Assembly (NCBI RefSeq): GCF_009363155.1 | Contig: NZ_CP045302.1 | Location: 3,517,001 to 3,581,000 of the forward strand | Source of the DNA: Azotobacter salinestris | GTDB taxonomy: Bacteria; Pseudomonadota; Gammaproteobacteria; Pseudomonadales; Pseudomonadaceae | Length of the DNA: 64,000 bases | Reading direction: 5' to 3' | Shown: positions 50,870-61,393 of the stretch, one piece after another | Numbering within the stretch: the first letter of the stretch is position 1 | How the letters are laid out: the number at the start of each line of letters is the position of its first letter | Position numbers and translations under genes: made by a program | Notes under the pieces: generated by a model | What the model was told of the DNA's origin: nothing | The model's input: only the letters and a program-made list of their open reading frames with translations | The model's database searches: none

Positions 50870-51609
50870 GCGACCTGGAGAGAATCTACGGCGTGCATGC
50901 CGTCGAGGCCCTGCTGCGTCATCATCCCCGCCGGGTCAAGCAGCTCTGGCTGGCCGAGGGACGTCAGGATCCGCGGATCCAGGGGCTGCTCGAGCTGGCC
51001 CGGCAGGCACGGGTGCCGGTCGGCCAGCGCGAGCGTCGCGAGCTGGACGAGTGGGCTGAAGGCGTGCATCAGGGAGTGGTCGCCGAGGTCAGTCCCAGTC
51101 AGGTCTGGGGCGAGGCGATGCTCGACGAGTTGCTCGACCGCTGCGAGGGGCCGCCGCTGCTGCTGGTGCTCGACGGCGTCACTGATCCGCACAATCTCGG
51201 CGCCTGCCTGCGTACCGCCGACGCGGCCGGCGTGCAGGCGGTGATCGTGCCCAAGGACAAGTCGGCCACCCTCAATGCCACGGTGCGCAAGGTCGCCTGC
51301 GGTGCCGCCGAGGTGGTGCCGCTGGTGGCGGTGACCAACCTGGCGCGGACCCTGGAGAAGCTTCGCCAGCGCGGCCTGTGGACGGTCGGTACCGCCGGCG
51401 AGGTCGAGCAGGAGCTCTACGGGCTGGATCTGCGCGGCCCGACCGTGCTGATCATGGGCGCCGAGGGTAAGGGCATGCGCCGCTTGACCCGCGAGCACTG
51501 TGACTACCTGGTACGCCTGCCGATGGCCGGCAGCGTCAGCAGTCTGAACGTGTCCGTCGCCACTGGCGTCTGCCTGTTCGAGGTCGTGCGCCAGCGCCGC
51601 CTGCAGTAA
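50866..51609 (+). CDS. rlmB: 23S rRNA (guanosine-2'-O-)-methyltransferase RlmB
   Basis: SPOUT methyltransferase of 247 residues that methylates G2251 of 23S rRNA. The N-terminal substrate-binding domain has IYGVHAVEALL; the C-terminal knot has LDGVTDPHNLGACLRTADAAG, GAEGKGMRRL and LPMAGSVSSLNVSVATGV, the three diagnostic motifs. Translationally coupled to rnr by a 4-base overlap. Confidence 0.95.
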   Translation: MSDLERIYGVHAVEALLRHHPRRVKQLWLAEGRQDPRIQGLLELARQARVPVGQRERRELDEWAEGVHQGVVAEVSPSQVWGEAMLDELLDRCEGPPLLLVLDGVTDPHNLGACLRTADAAGVQAVIVPKDKSATLNATVRKVACGAAEVVPLVAVTNLARTLEKLRQRGLWTVGTAGEVEQELYGLDLRGPTVLIMGAEGKGMRRLTREHCDYLVRLPMAGSVSSLNVSVATGVCLFEVVRQRRLQ

Positions 51610-51628
51610 CGGCAGGGTGCCGTGCGCC

Positions 51629-51657
51629 TTGCTTCCCTCCCGGCCCTTCTCTAGAAT
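51629..51657 (+). promoter_or_regulatory. sigma-70 promoter of the rpsF operon
   Basis: TTGCTT (51629-51634), a 17-base spacer, and TAGAAT (51652-51657). Transcription would begin near 51664, leaving a leader of about 110 bases before rpsF. Confidence 0.7.
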
Positions 51658-51675
51658 TGCGCCCCTTGTCCCGAA

Positions 51676-51753
51676 CCGGGGCGCACCGCCCCGGACTCCC
51701 GGCAAGTCCAACGAGTCATTCACTCCTTGCCTGACCGCATCGCGTCGGCAGGC
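51676..51753 (+). promoter_or_regulatory. structured leader of rpsF-rpsR mRNA (candidate S6:S18 autoregulatory site)
   Basis: Three helices can be drawn: CCGGGGCG/CGCCCCGG (51676-51694), GGCAAG/CTTGCC (51701-51731), and GCCTG-A-CCG/CGG-CAGGC (51729-51753) with one bulged A. The second and third overlap slightly and may alternate. A leader element bound by the S6:S18 complex is known before rpsF in many bacteria; whether this one belongs to that class is not shown. Confidence 0.4.
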
Positions 51754-51774
51754 TGCAACCCGTAAGGAGCATCC

Positions 51775-52191
51775 ATGCGTCATTACGAAATCATTTTCCT
51801 GGTCCACCCGGATCAGAGCGAGCAGGTCGGTGGCATGGTGGAGCGTTACACCAAGCTGATCGAAGAAGATGGCGGCAAGATCCATCGCCTCGAAGACTGG
51901 GGCCGTCGCCAGCTGGCTTATGCCATCAACAACGTGCACAAGGCTCACTACGTGATGCTGAACGTCGAGTGCAGTGGCAAGGCCCTGGCCGAGCTGGAAG
52001 ACAACTTCCGCTACAACGATGCCGTCATCCGCAACCTGGTCATCCGTCGCGACGAAGCCATCACCGGCCAGTCCGAGATGCTCAAGGCCGAGGAAAACCG
52101 CAGCGAGCGTCGCGAGCGTCGTGAGCGCCCCGAACACGGCGGCCATGAAGGTCACGACAGCGATAGCGACAGCGATAAAGCTGACGAGTAA
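51775..52191 (+). CDS. rpsF: 30S ribosomal protein S6
   Basis: Ribosomal protein of 138 residues that pairs with S18 on the platform of the small subunit. It begins [18 protein letters not shown], and [16 protein letters not shown] and [14 protein letters not shown] are family segments. The C-terminal tail of about 35 residues is highly charged (Glu/Arg, then His/Asp/Ser). TAAGGAG precedes the start. Confidence 0.97.
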   Translation: MRHYEIIFLVHPDQSEQVGGMVERYTKLIEEDGGKIHRLEDWGRRQLAYAINNVHKAHYVMLNVECSGKALAELEDNFRYNDAVIRNLVIRRDEAITGQSEMLKAEENRSERRERRERPEHGGHEGHDSDSDSDKADE

Positions 52192-52219
52192 TCCACGGAT
52201 CTATTGAGGAGCAACTCCC

Positions 52220-52450
52220 ATGGCACGTTTCTTCCGTCGTCGCAAGTTCTGCCGTTTCACCGCCGAAGGCGTCAAAGAGATCGACTTCAAGGATCTCAAC
52301 ACCCTGAAAGCCTACATCTCCGAGACCGGCAAGATCGTTCCCAGCCGTATCACCGGAACCAAGGCCCGTTATCAGCGTCAGCTGGCCACCGCCATCAAGC
52401 GTGCCCGCTACCTGGCCCTGCTGCCCTACACCGACAGCCACGGCCGTTGA
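52220..52450 (+). CDS. rpsR: 30S ribosomal protein S18
   Basis: Basic protein of 76 residues: [17 protein letters not shown], then [23 protein letters not shown] and the [22 protein letters not shown] segment. It binds with S6. It is 28 bases after rpsF with GAGGAG before the ATG. Confidence 0.97.
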   Translation: MARFFRRRKFCRFTAEGVKEIDFKDLNTLKAYISETGKIVPSRITGTKARYQRQLATAIKRARYLALLPYTDSHGR

Positions 52451-52485
52451 TGGCGGGCGGTCGACAAAGGTAAGGGATAGAACGC

Positions 52486-53376
52486 ATGCGCGTCCTGGCC
52501 GAATTCATCATGCGCGGTCGCATGCAGGCCGGTCTCGTGGTCGTAGGCTCCGCCGCCCTGCCGCTGCTGTTCTGGCTGAGCGCGGCGGCAGGTAGCCTGG
52601 TGTTGCTGCGCCGTGGCCTGGGCGATGCCTTCGGTATCGTCGCCCTGGCCCTGTTGCCGGCCGCTGCCTGGTGGTATTTCGGCGAGCCGCGCACCCTGCT
52701 GCTGCTGCTCGGCACTCTGGGGCTGGCTCAGCTGCTGCGCAGCAGCGTGTCCTGGCGGCTGGTGCTGATGGGCAGCGTGCTGGTCGGCCTGGGCTATGCG
52801 CTGGTGCTGGGGGAGGTGTTCCGCGCCCCCATCGAGGCCATGGCCGACGAACTGCAGAAGCTCATGCCGCAGGTGCTCCAGTCGGCCCGGCCGCTCTCGG
52901 CGGACGAGCAGGCGCGTCTGGGGGCCCTGCTGGTGCCGGTGCTGACCGGCCTGCTGGCGGCGCTGCTGCAGATCGTCAGCCTGCTTGCCCTGGTGCTCGG
53001 CCGCTACTGGCAGAGCCTGCTGTACAACCCGGGCGGCTTCGCCGATGAGTTTCGCGCGCTGCGCCTGCCAGGTCTGTGGACGCTCGCGCTGCTGGCCGGC
53101 CTGCTGCTCGCCCCCAACCTGGGGGCGCAGATGGCCATGTTGGCGCCGCTGTGCAGCGTACCGCTGTTCTTCGCCGGCATAGCCCTGATACACGGGCTGG
53201 TGGCGCAGGGACGACTGGGGCGGTTCTGGCTGGTGGGGCTGTATGTGACGCTGCTGCTGTTCATGCAGCTGACCTATCCGTTGCTGATGGTCTTGGCCAT
53301 TGTCGACAGTCTCATTGATTTTCGCGGTCGGCAGACGCCCAAGGGTGGCTCCGGAGCTGCGAACGGTGAAGGTTAA
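52486..53376 (+). CDS. DUF2232 (YybS-like) polytopic membrane protein
   Basis: Integral membrane protein of 296 residues with about eight hydrophobic helices covering most of the chain. Between helices 4 and 5 lies a polar segment (about residues 110-145). A gene of this type sits between rpsR and rplI in Pseudomonas and, as yybS, near the same ribosomal genes in Firmicutes. Function unknown; no catalytic motif is visible. It follows rpsR by 35 bases and is in the same operon. Confidence 0.85.
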   Translation: MRVLAEFIMRGRMQAGLVVVGSAALPLLFWLSAAAGSLVLLRRGLGDAFGIVALALLPAAAWWYFGEPRTLLLLLGTLGLAQLLRSSVSWRLVLMGSVLVGLGYALVLGEVFRAPIEAMADELQKLMPQVLQSARPLSADEQARLGALLVPVLTGLLAALLQIVSLLALVLGRYWQSLLYNPGGFADEFRALRLPGLWTLALLAGLLLAPNLGAQMAMLAPLCSVPLFFAGIALIHGLVAQGRLGRFWLVGLYVTLLLFMQLTYPLLMVLAIVDSLIDFRGRQTPKGGSGAANGEG

Positions 53377-53397
53377 AAGTTAAGAGGTAAGACTCAA

Positions 53398-53844
53398 ATG
53401 GAAGTCATCCTGCTGGAAAAGATCGCCAACCTGGGCAACCTGGGCGACAAGGTGAGTGTAAAGGGCGGCTACGCGCGCAACTTCCTGCTGCCGCAGGGCA
53501 AGGCCACCGCGGCCACTGCCGAGAACGTCGCGGCGTTCGAAGCCCGTCGCGCCGAACTGGAGCGTCTGGCTGCCGAAAAGCGGGCTTCCGCCGAAGAGCG
53601 CGCGGCCCAGCTGAACGAGCTGGAAATCACCATCACCGCCACTGCCGGCGATGAGGGCAAGCTGTTCGGCTCCATCGGCACCGCCGACATCGCCGATGCC
53701 CTGACCGGTGCCGGTCTGGAGGTGGCGAAGAGCGAAGTGCGTCTGCCCAACGGCACCATTCGGCAGACTGGCGAATACGACGTGGCCCTGCACCTGCACA
53801 CCGACGTCGAGGCCAGCATCCGCCTGGTCGTGGTCGCCGGCTAA
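53398..53844 (+). CDS. rplI: 50S ribosomal protein L9
   Basis: Two-domain ribosomal protein of 148 residues. The N-terminal domain [19 protein letters not shown] and [13 protein letters not shown] binds 23S rRNA; a long helix rich in Glu, Arg and Ala (residues 45-72) connects to the C-terminal domain ([15 protein letters not shown]). Last gene of the ribosomal operon; strong hairpins follow. Confidence 0.97.
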   Translation: MEVILLEKIANLGNLGDKVSVKGGYARNFLLPQGKATAATAENVAAFEARRAELERLAAEKRASAEERAAQLNELEITITATAGDEGKLFGSIGTADIADALTGAGLEVAKSEVRLPNGTIRQTGEYDVALHLHTDVEASIRLVVVAG

Positions 53845-53860
53845 GCGGTCGCCATATCGT

Positions 53861-53922
53861 CTGGCAGCCTGGCTGCCAGGCGCCTAACATCGGGCACGTT
53901 CCGCCACCGCGGAACGTGCCCG
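53861..53922 (+). terminator. two hairpins between rplI and dnaB
   Basis: CTGGCAGC/GCTGCCAG (53861-53879, loop CTG) and a perfect 14-base stem, CGGGCACGTTCCGC/GCGGAACGTGCCCG (53891-53922, loop CACC), followed by TTGTCTTTC. The second should end the ribosomal transcript or reduce readthrough into dnaB. Confidence 0.75.
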
Positions 53923-53956
53923 TTGTCTTTCTGCACCTCCGGAATCTTCGCCTGCC

Positions 53957-55348
53957 ATGAACGACATCAGTCCTCCCGAACAGTACGACCTGGAAACCGC
54001 CGCCCTCAAGGTGCCGCCGCATTCCATCGAGGCCGAGCAGGCCGTGCTGGGCGGCTTGATGCTGGACAACAACACCTGGGAGCGGGTGCTCGACCAGGTG
54101 TCCGACGGCGATTTCTACCGCCACGACCACCGCATGATCTTCCGCGCTATCACCGTACTGGCCGAGCGCAACATGCCGTTCGACGTGGTCACCCTGTCCG
54201 AGCAACTGGACAAGGAGGGCCATCTGGAGCAGGTCGGCGGCCTGGCCTACCTCGGCGAGCTGGCCAAGAACATCCCCTCGGTGGCGAACATCAAGGCCTA
54301 TGCGCAGATCGTCCGCGAGCGCGCCACCCTGCGCCAGCTGATCGGCATCAGCAACCGGATCGCCGACAGCGCCTACGCACCCCAGGGCCGTAGCGGCGAC
54401 GAGATCCTCGACGAGGCCGAGCGGATGATCTTCCAGATCGCCGAGGCACGGCCAAAAGCCGGCGGCCCGCTGGCGATCAACGACATCCTGGTCAAGGCCA
54501 TCGATCGTATCGACTCGCTGTTCAACTCCGGCGACGCCATCACCGGTCTTTCCACCGGCTTCACCGATCTGGACGAGCAGACCAGCGGCCTGCAGCCGGC
54601 GGACCTGATCATCGTTGCCGGGCGTCCATCCATGGGAAAGACCACCTTTGCCATGAACCTGGTGGAGAACGCCGTGCTGCGCAGCGACAAGGCGGTGGTG
54701 GTGTATTCCCTGGAAATGCCTGCCGAATCCATCGTGATCCGTATGCTCGCCTCGCTTGGTCGCATCGACCAGACCAAGGTGCGCGCCGGCCGCCTGGACG
54801 ACGACGACTGGCCACGGCTGACCTCGGCGGTCAACCTGCTCAACGAGCGCAAGCTGTTCATCGACGACACCGCCGGCATCAGCCCGGCGGAAATGCGCGC
54901 CCGCACCCGGCGCCTGGCCCGCGAGCACGGCGAGATCGCCATGATCATGGTCGACTACCTGCAGCTGATGCAGATCCCCGGTTCCAGCGGCGACAACCGG
55001 GTCAACGAGATTTCCGAGATCTCCCGCTCGCTGAAGGCGCTGGCCAAGGAGTTCAACTGCCCGGTGATCGCCCTCTCGCAGCTCAACCGCTCGCTGGAGC
55101 AGCGCCCGAACAAGCGCCCGGTGAACTCCGACCTGCGCGAATCCGGCGCCATCGAGCAGGATGCCGACGTCATCATGTTCGTCTACCGCGACGAGGTCTA
55201 TCACCCGGAGACGGAGTTCAAGGGCGTCGCCGAGATCATCATCGGCAAGCAGCGTAACGGCCCGATCGGCACCACCCGGCTGGCCTTCCTCGGCAAGTAT
55301 TCGCGCTTCGAGAACCTGGCGCCGGGCAGCTACCAGTTCGACGAGTGA
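53957..55348 (+). CDS. dnaB: replicative DNA helicase DnaB
   Basis: Hexameric helicase of 463 residues that drives the replication fork. The N-terminal domain (PPHSIEAEQAVLGGLMLDN) binds primase; the C-terminal RecA-like domain has Walker A GRPSMGKTTFAMN, Walker B IMVDYLQLM and the later SQLNRSLEQRPNKRP and SGAIEQDADVIMFVYRDE. No intein is present at the usual insertion sites. The start is at ATG 53957, giving MNDISPPEQYDLETA. Confidence 0.96.
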   Translation: MNDISPPEQYDLETAALKVPPHSIEAEQAVLGGLMLDNNTWERVLDQVSDGDFYRHDHRMIFRAITVLAERNMPFDVVTLSEQLDKEGHLEQVGGLAYLGELAKNIPSVANIKAYAQIVRERATLRQLIGISNRIADSAYAPQGRSGDEILDEAERMIFQIAEARPKAGGPLAINDILVKAIDRIDSLFNSGDAITGLSTGFTDLDEQTSGLQPADLIIVAGRPSMGKTTFAMNLVENAVLRSDKAVVVYSLEMPAESIVIRMLASLGRIDQTKVRAGRLDDDDWPRLTSAVNLLNERKLFIDDTAGISPAEMRARTRRLAREHGEIAMIMVDYLQLMQIPGSSGDNRVNEISEISRSLKALAKEFNCPVIALSQLNRSLEQRPNKRPVNSDLRESGAIEQDADVIMFVYRDEVYHPETEFKGVAEIIIGKQRNGPIGTTRLAFLGKYSRFENLAPGSYQFDE

Positions 55349-55418
55349 CGCAGTGGACAGCCCGGTCGGCACCGATTAGCGTCAGACAGGGAGCCATATT
55401 CCGTACAGGGAGGCCGAC

Positions 55419-56636
55419 ATGGCTGATCCGGCGCGTCCTTTGGCCCTGGCTGCCGGGCTGCGCGCCCTGCCGGCGGGCATCTGGGCGCTGGGCTTCGGCT
55501 CGATGCTTATGGACATTTCCTCCGAGCTGATCCACAGCCTGCTGCCGCTGTTCATGGTCGGCGTGCTCGGCACCTCGCTGGTGACGGTGGGCATCGTCGA
55601 GGGGGTGGCCGAGGCCACCGCGGCCTTCGCCAAGGTGTTCTCCGGCACGCTGAGCGACTACCTGGGGCGGCGCAAGCGGCTGGTGGTGTTCGGTTACGCC
55701 CTGGCGGCTTTCAGCAAACCCTTGTTTCCCCTGGCCACGAGCATCGACTGGGTGTTCGCCGCGCGCTTCGCCGACCGCGTCGGCAAGGGCATCCGTGGCG
55801 CGCCGCGGGATGCGCTGGTCGCCGACCTGGTGGCGCCGGCGCTGCGCGGCGCGGCCTACGGCCTGCGCCAGGCGCTGGATTCGCTGGGCGCGGTGATCGG
55901 GCCGATGCTGGCGCTGCTGTTCATGTTCTGGTTCGCCAACGACATCGCGGCGGTGATGTGGGTGGCGGTGATCCCGGCCTTCCTCGCCGTGGTCCTGCTG
56001 CTGCGCTACGTGCAGGAGCCGGTGCGCGCCGGAAGCGGGGAAGGCGTCCGGCCGCCGTTGCGGCTGGGCGACGTGCGCCGGTTGAACGGGGCCTACTGGT
56101 GGGTGGTGGGCATAGGCGCGGCCTTCACCCTGGCCCGCTTCAGCGAGGCCTTCCTGATCCTGCGCGCCGAAGAGGTGGGTGTACCCCTCGGCCTGGTGCC
56201 GCTGGCCCTGGTGGTGATGAACCTGTTCTATGCCCTGTGCGCCTATCCGGCCGGCCAGGCCGCCGATCGTCTCGATGCGCGCCGGCTGCTGCTGCTCAGC
56301 CTGTTGCCGCTGATCCTCGCCGACCTGTTGCTGGCCGGCGCCGACAGTCCCTGGCTGGCCTTCGCCGGGGCCGCCCTGTGGGGGCTGCACATGGCCTGCA
56401 GCCAGGGTCTCTTGGCCAAGCTGGTGGCCGACAGCGCGCCGCTGGCGCTGAGCGGCACCGCCTTCGGCTTCTTCAATCTGCTCAGCGGTCTGGCGCTGCT
56501 GGCGGCCAGCGTGATCGCCGGTGCGTTGTGGCAGCAGTTCGGCGCCGCCGTCACCTTTCTCGGCGGCGCCGCCTTCGCCGCGCTGGCGGCTTTGGGGCTG
56601 CTGGCCTGGCACGGCCTGCACGGGGAAGAGGGCTGA
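55419..56636 (+). CDS. MFS transporter
   Basis: Major facilitator of 405 residues with about 12 hydrophobic helices. The loop 2-3 motif is GTLSDYLGRRKRLVVFGYAL and the segment DRVGKGIRGAPRDALVAD after helix 4 is typical of a branch of uncharacterised efflux-like carriers. Substrate unknown. GGGAGG precedes the ATG. It is 70 bases after dnaB, in the same direction, and probably has its own promoter. Confidence 0.88.
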   Translation: MADPARPLALAAGLRALPAGIWALGFGSMLMDISSELIHSLLPLFMVGVLGTSLVTVGIVEGVAEATAAFAKVFSGTLSDYLGRRKRLVVFGYALAAFSKPLFPLATSIDWVFAARFADRVGKGIRGAPRDALVADLVAPALRGAAYGLRQALDSLGAVIGPMLALLFMFWFANDIAAVMWVAVIPAFLAVVLLLRYVQEPVRAGSGEGVRPPLRLGDVRRLNGAYWWVVGIGAAFTLARFSEAFLILRAEEVGVPLGLVPLALVVMNLFYALCAYPAGQAADRLDARRLLLLSLLPLILADLLLAGADSPWLAFAGAALWGLHMACSQGLLAKLVADSAPLALSGTAFGFFNLLSGLALLAASVIAGALWQQFGAAVTFLGGAAFAALAALGLLAWHGLHGEEG

Positions 56637-56649
56637 AGGGCCTGCCGGC

Positions 56650-57162
56650 TCAGGGCGTCAGGCGCATGCTCATGACGCCCAGCTCAAGCTTGCCCGGCGC
56701 CTGAAACTGCTCGGCCTGTGCGGGCGGCCAGGTGAAGGCCGCACCCAGCAGCTCGCGCTTGCCTCCCTGGCCGGCTACTTCGACCATCAGGTGGTATTCG
56801 CCGGCCGGCAGGTCCTTGAGGGGCGCGCGCTCGCTGCTGAAGGTCAGGCGGTGCTCGCCGACCGGGCGGGTTGCGCCGCTGACGCCGTCCACCGGCATGT
56901 CGAGGTGGCGGCCGCTGATCTGCCACCACTGGCGCAGGGAGTTGAGCCACTTCTCGCCCCTGTTGTTCCTCGCCTTCACGGCGTACCAGACCGCCAGGTC
57001 GGCGACGTGCGTCTTGTCCGGCCGCTGCAGCCAGACGGCGACGTAGGGGCGGTGGTACTCGGCGACCTCGAGGCGGGGGATTTCCAGGCCGATTTCCAGC
57101 TCGGCGGCGAAGGCCGGTGCGGCGAACAGGGCGCAGAGGGACAACAGCAGGCGGTGACGCAT
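56650..57162 (-). CDS. DUF2271 domain secreted protein
   Basis: Protein of 170 residues with a signal peptide (1-19, ending AFA). The mature part has the DUF2271 pattern: ELEIGLEIPRLEVAEYHRPYVAVWL, then DKTHVADLAVWY and EKWLNSLRQWW, and a later YHLMVEVAGQGG. DUF2271 proteins occur with PepSY membrane proteins and flavin-transferase ApbE genes in periplasmic redox clusters. Here the neighbouring PepSY gene appears to have decayed. Confidence 0.85.
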   Translation of the reverse strand: MRHRLLLSLCALFAAPAFAAELEIGLEIPRLEVAEYHRPYVAVWLQRPDKTHVADLAVWYAVKARNNRGEKWLNSLRQWWQISGRHLDMPVDGVSGATRPVGEHRLTFSSERAPLKDLPAGEYHLMVEVAGQGGKRELLGAAFTWPPAQAEQFQAPGKLELGVMSMRLTP

Positions 57163-57174
57163 GAATGGGATCCT

Positions 57175-57360
57175 TCAATGGGTGAACAGCGGAGCGATCA
57201 GCAGCGGCAGCAGCAGGCCGAGGCCGGCCAGCGGCCGGACCGCTGCCCGCTGATGGCGAGCGGCAGCCTGCCCGCCAGGCTGAGGCCGGAGCTGATCCAG
57301 TGCCATTGGCGGAGGGTGCCGAGCCGGAAGGCGCGGGGGCATTGCGAGGTCCTGCACGAA
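57175..57360 (-). pseudogene. remnant of a PepSY-associated membrane protein gene
   Basis: In one minus frame the sequence reads TLRQWHWISSGLSLAG followed by RLPLAISG, which matches the first helix of PepSY-TM-like proteins normally found before DUF2271 genes. That frame then breaks down. In another frame a hydrophobic ending, PLAGLGLLLPLLIAPLFTH, stops 12 bases before the DUF2271 start, where the end of such a gene would lie. The rest, about 100 codons, seems deleted. Evidence is short, so the call is tentative. Confidence 0.5.
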
Positions 57361-57386
57361 GGGCGCTACGGGGCAGGCACTTTATG

Positions 57387-57413
57387 AATTTTTCGGCCGG
57401 GGCGCGAAAAATT
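57387..57413. promoter_or_regulatory. AT-rich palindrome upstream of the PepSY remnant and DUF2271 gene
   Basis: AATTTTTCG (57387-57395) and CGAAAAATT (57405-57413) are perfect inverted copies around nine GC-rich bases. The position suits an operator for the minus-strand genes, or a terminator for whichever transcript ends here. No regulator gene is near. Confidence 0.4.
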
Positions 57414-57524
57414 TACAAACAGGAAATATGTGCGTTACTGGCCTGAGCCGCCGACAGGCAGGACAGGGGGCCGGCGATCATGACGCACTCTGGCGATGCG
57501 CCATGAGTTCCGGGTCAGTGCGGA

Positions 57525-59801
<2,277 letters not shown>

Positions 59802-59910
59802 GGCGGTGACCGGAGGGAGCTGCGAAGGGCGCGCAATATAGCACAAAAAATGAGCAGAAGGCCGAGTGGAGCAGTCGGTTATAGGCGGGCTCTCACCCGG
59901 GCCGATCCCG

Positions 59911-60987
59911 CTAGAAACGGTAGCGCCGCGGCACCCGCGCGCTCACCCGGGTCAGCAGTTCGTAGCCGATGGTGCCGCAGGCGCGGGCGACCTCGTCGAC
60001 CGGCAGGTCCGCGCCCCACAGCTCCACTGCATCGCCGACCCGCGCCTCGGGCAGTTCGCTCAGATCCACCGTCAGCATGTCCATCGACACCCGCCCGGCC
60101 AGCGGCACGCGCCGGCCACGGATCGCCAGCGGCGTGCCGGCGGGCGCGCTGCGCGGATAGCCGTCGGCGTAGCCGCAGCTCACCGTGCCGATCTGCGTCG
60201 GCCGTCCGGCCCGCCAGGTCGCGCCGTAGCCGACCGTCTCGCCGGGCGCCACCTCGCGGATGGCGATCAGCCGTGCAGTCAGGCTCATCGCCGGCTGCAG
60301 GCCGAGTTCCGCGGCATCGCGGCCGGCGAAAGGGCTGGCGCCGTAGAGCATGATGCCCGGGCGCAGCCAGTCCAGATGGGCCTGAGGCAGGCTCAGGATG
60401 GCTGCCGAGTTGGCCAGGCTGCGTGCGGCGAACGGCACATCGGCGAGGCCCAGGAAGCTCTCCAGCTGCCGGGCGGTGAGCGGATGGCCCGGCTCGTCGG
60501 CACAGGCGAAGTGGCTCATCAGGTTCAGTTCGGCGACCTGGCGGGCGCCCAGCAGACGGGTGTGCCAATCGCGCAGGGCCGGTGCGGAAAAGCCCAGGCG
60601 GTGCATGCCGCTGTCCAGCTTCAGCCAGAGGTTCAACGGGCGCTCCAGCTCGGCGGCGAGCAGCGCCTCGGCCTGTTCGCCGTCCTGTATCGCCACGTCC
60701 AGCCCGAGCTGGGCGGCGATCCGGTATTCCGCCGGCTCGAAGCAGCCCTCCAGCAGCAGGATCCGCGCGCTGTCGTGCAGGGCGCGCACCTCGGCGGCTT
60801 CCTCCAGGCAGGCCACGGCAAAGCCGTCGGCGTCGTCGCGCAGCGCCGTCACCACTTCGCGCACGCCATGGCCGTAGGCGTTCGCCTTGACCACCGCGAA
60901 GGCCCGCGCACCCGGCGCGCAGCGCCTGGCCAGGGCATGGTTGTGACGGAGGGCGGCCAGATCGACCGTGGCGACGAGAGGGCGCAT
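59911..60987 (-). CDS. alr: alanine racemase
   Basis: PLP enzyme of 358 residues that makes D-Ala for the cell wall. The lysine that binds PLP is in [10 protein letters not shown] (Lys near residue 33), the base Tyr in GYGATWRAG, and the SMDMLTVDL motif is present. Starts at [10 protein letters not shown] with AAGGA upstream; the longer open frame reads through a leader. Its place next to dnaB is conserved in Pseudomonas, with extra genes inserted here. Confidence 0.95.
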   Translation of the reverse strand: MRPLVATVDLAALRHNHALARRCAPGARAFAVVKANAYGHGVREVVTALRDDADGFAVACLEEAAEVRALHDSARILLLEGCFEPAEYRIAAQLGLDVAIQDGEQAEALLAAELERPLNLWLKLDSGMHRLGFSAPALRDWHTRLLGARQVAELNLMSHFACADEPGHPLTARQLESFLGLADVPFAARSLANSAAILSLPQAHLDWLRPGIMLYGASPFAGRDAAELGLQPAMSLTARLIAIREVAPGETVGYGATWRAGRPTQIGTVSCGYADGYPRSAPAGTPLAIRGRRVPLAGRVSMDMLTVDLSELPEARVGDAVELWGADLPVDEVARACGTIGYELLTRVSARVPRRYRF

Positions 60988-61393
60988 GGAGAGGTCCTTG
61001 AAAAACGGGACGCCCATGGTACTCCGGCGGCGTGCCGGCGGGCGTGTTCCAGACTTGGGACGTGACGCGAACGACGGGAAAGAGCGCCCGGTTGGCAGGG
61101 GAATGTCCCCGAATTCTGTGGAAAGGTCTGTGGATAAACCTGGGAACAAATCCTCCGTCCGGGACGGGGCGCGGCTTGCGGCGTGTCTGGGCGAAAAGTG
61201 TGCGGGGAGTCGGCAAAATGGCCTGGAACGGGCGATCTTCCTGGCGTCAAGGGGAAACGCTGGACGCTTTCAGCGCTGCCATGGGCGCCGGCGGCTTGTC
61301 CAGCGAAACTGTGGAGCAGCCTGTGGATAAGCTGCGCAAGAATGGCGCGGGCCCGCCAGGGGCGGGCTCTGGCGGGCATCGCTCGTTTCTTGT
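60988..61393. other. spacer between alr and rlmG with two DnaA boxes
   Basis: About 400 bases without a gene. Two perfect DnaA boxes (TGTGGATAA) lie at 61129-61137 and 61322-61330. Each is preceded by a TGTGGA half-box 12 bases upstream (61117-61122 and 61310-61315), so the spacer holds two similar units 193 bases apart. The promoter of alr should be in the left part. Confidence 0.65.

Noticed and set aside
60988-61393. Replication origin
   Set aside because: Two DnaA boxes are too few, there is no AT-rich unwinding region and dnaA, dnaN or rpmH are not adjacent. Kept only as a DnaA-box cluster.
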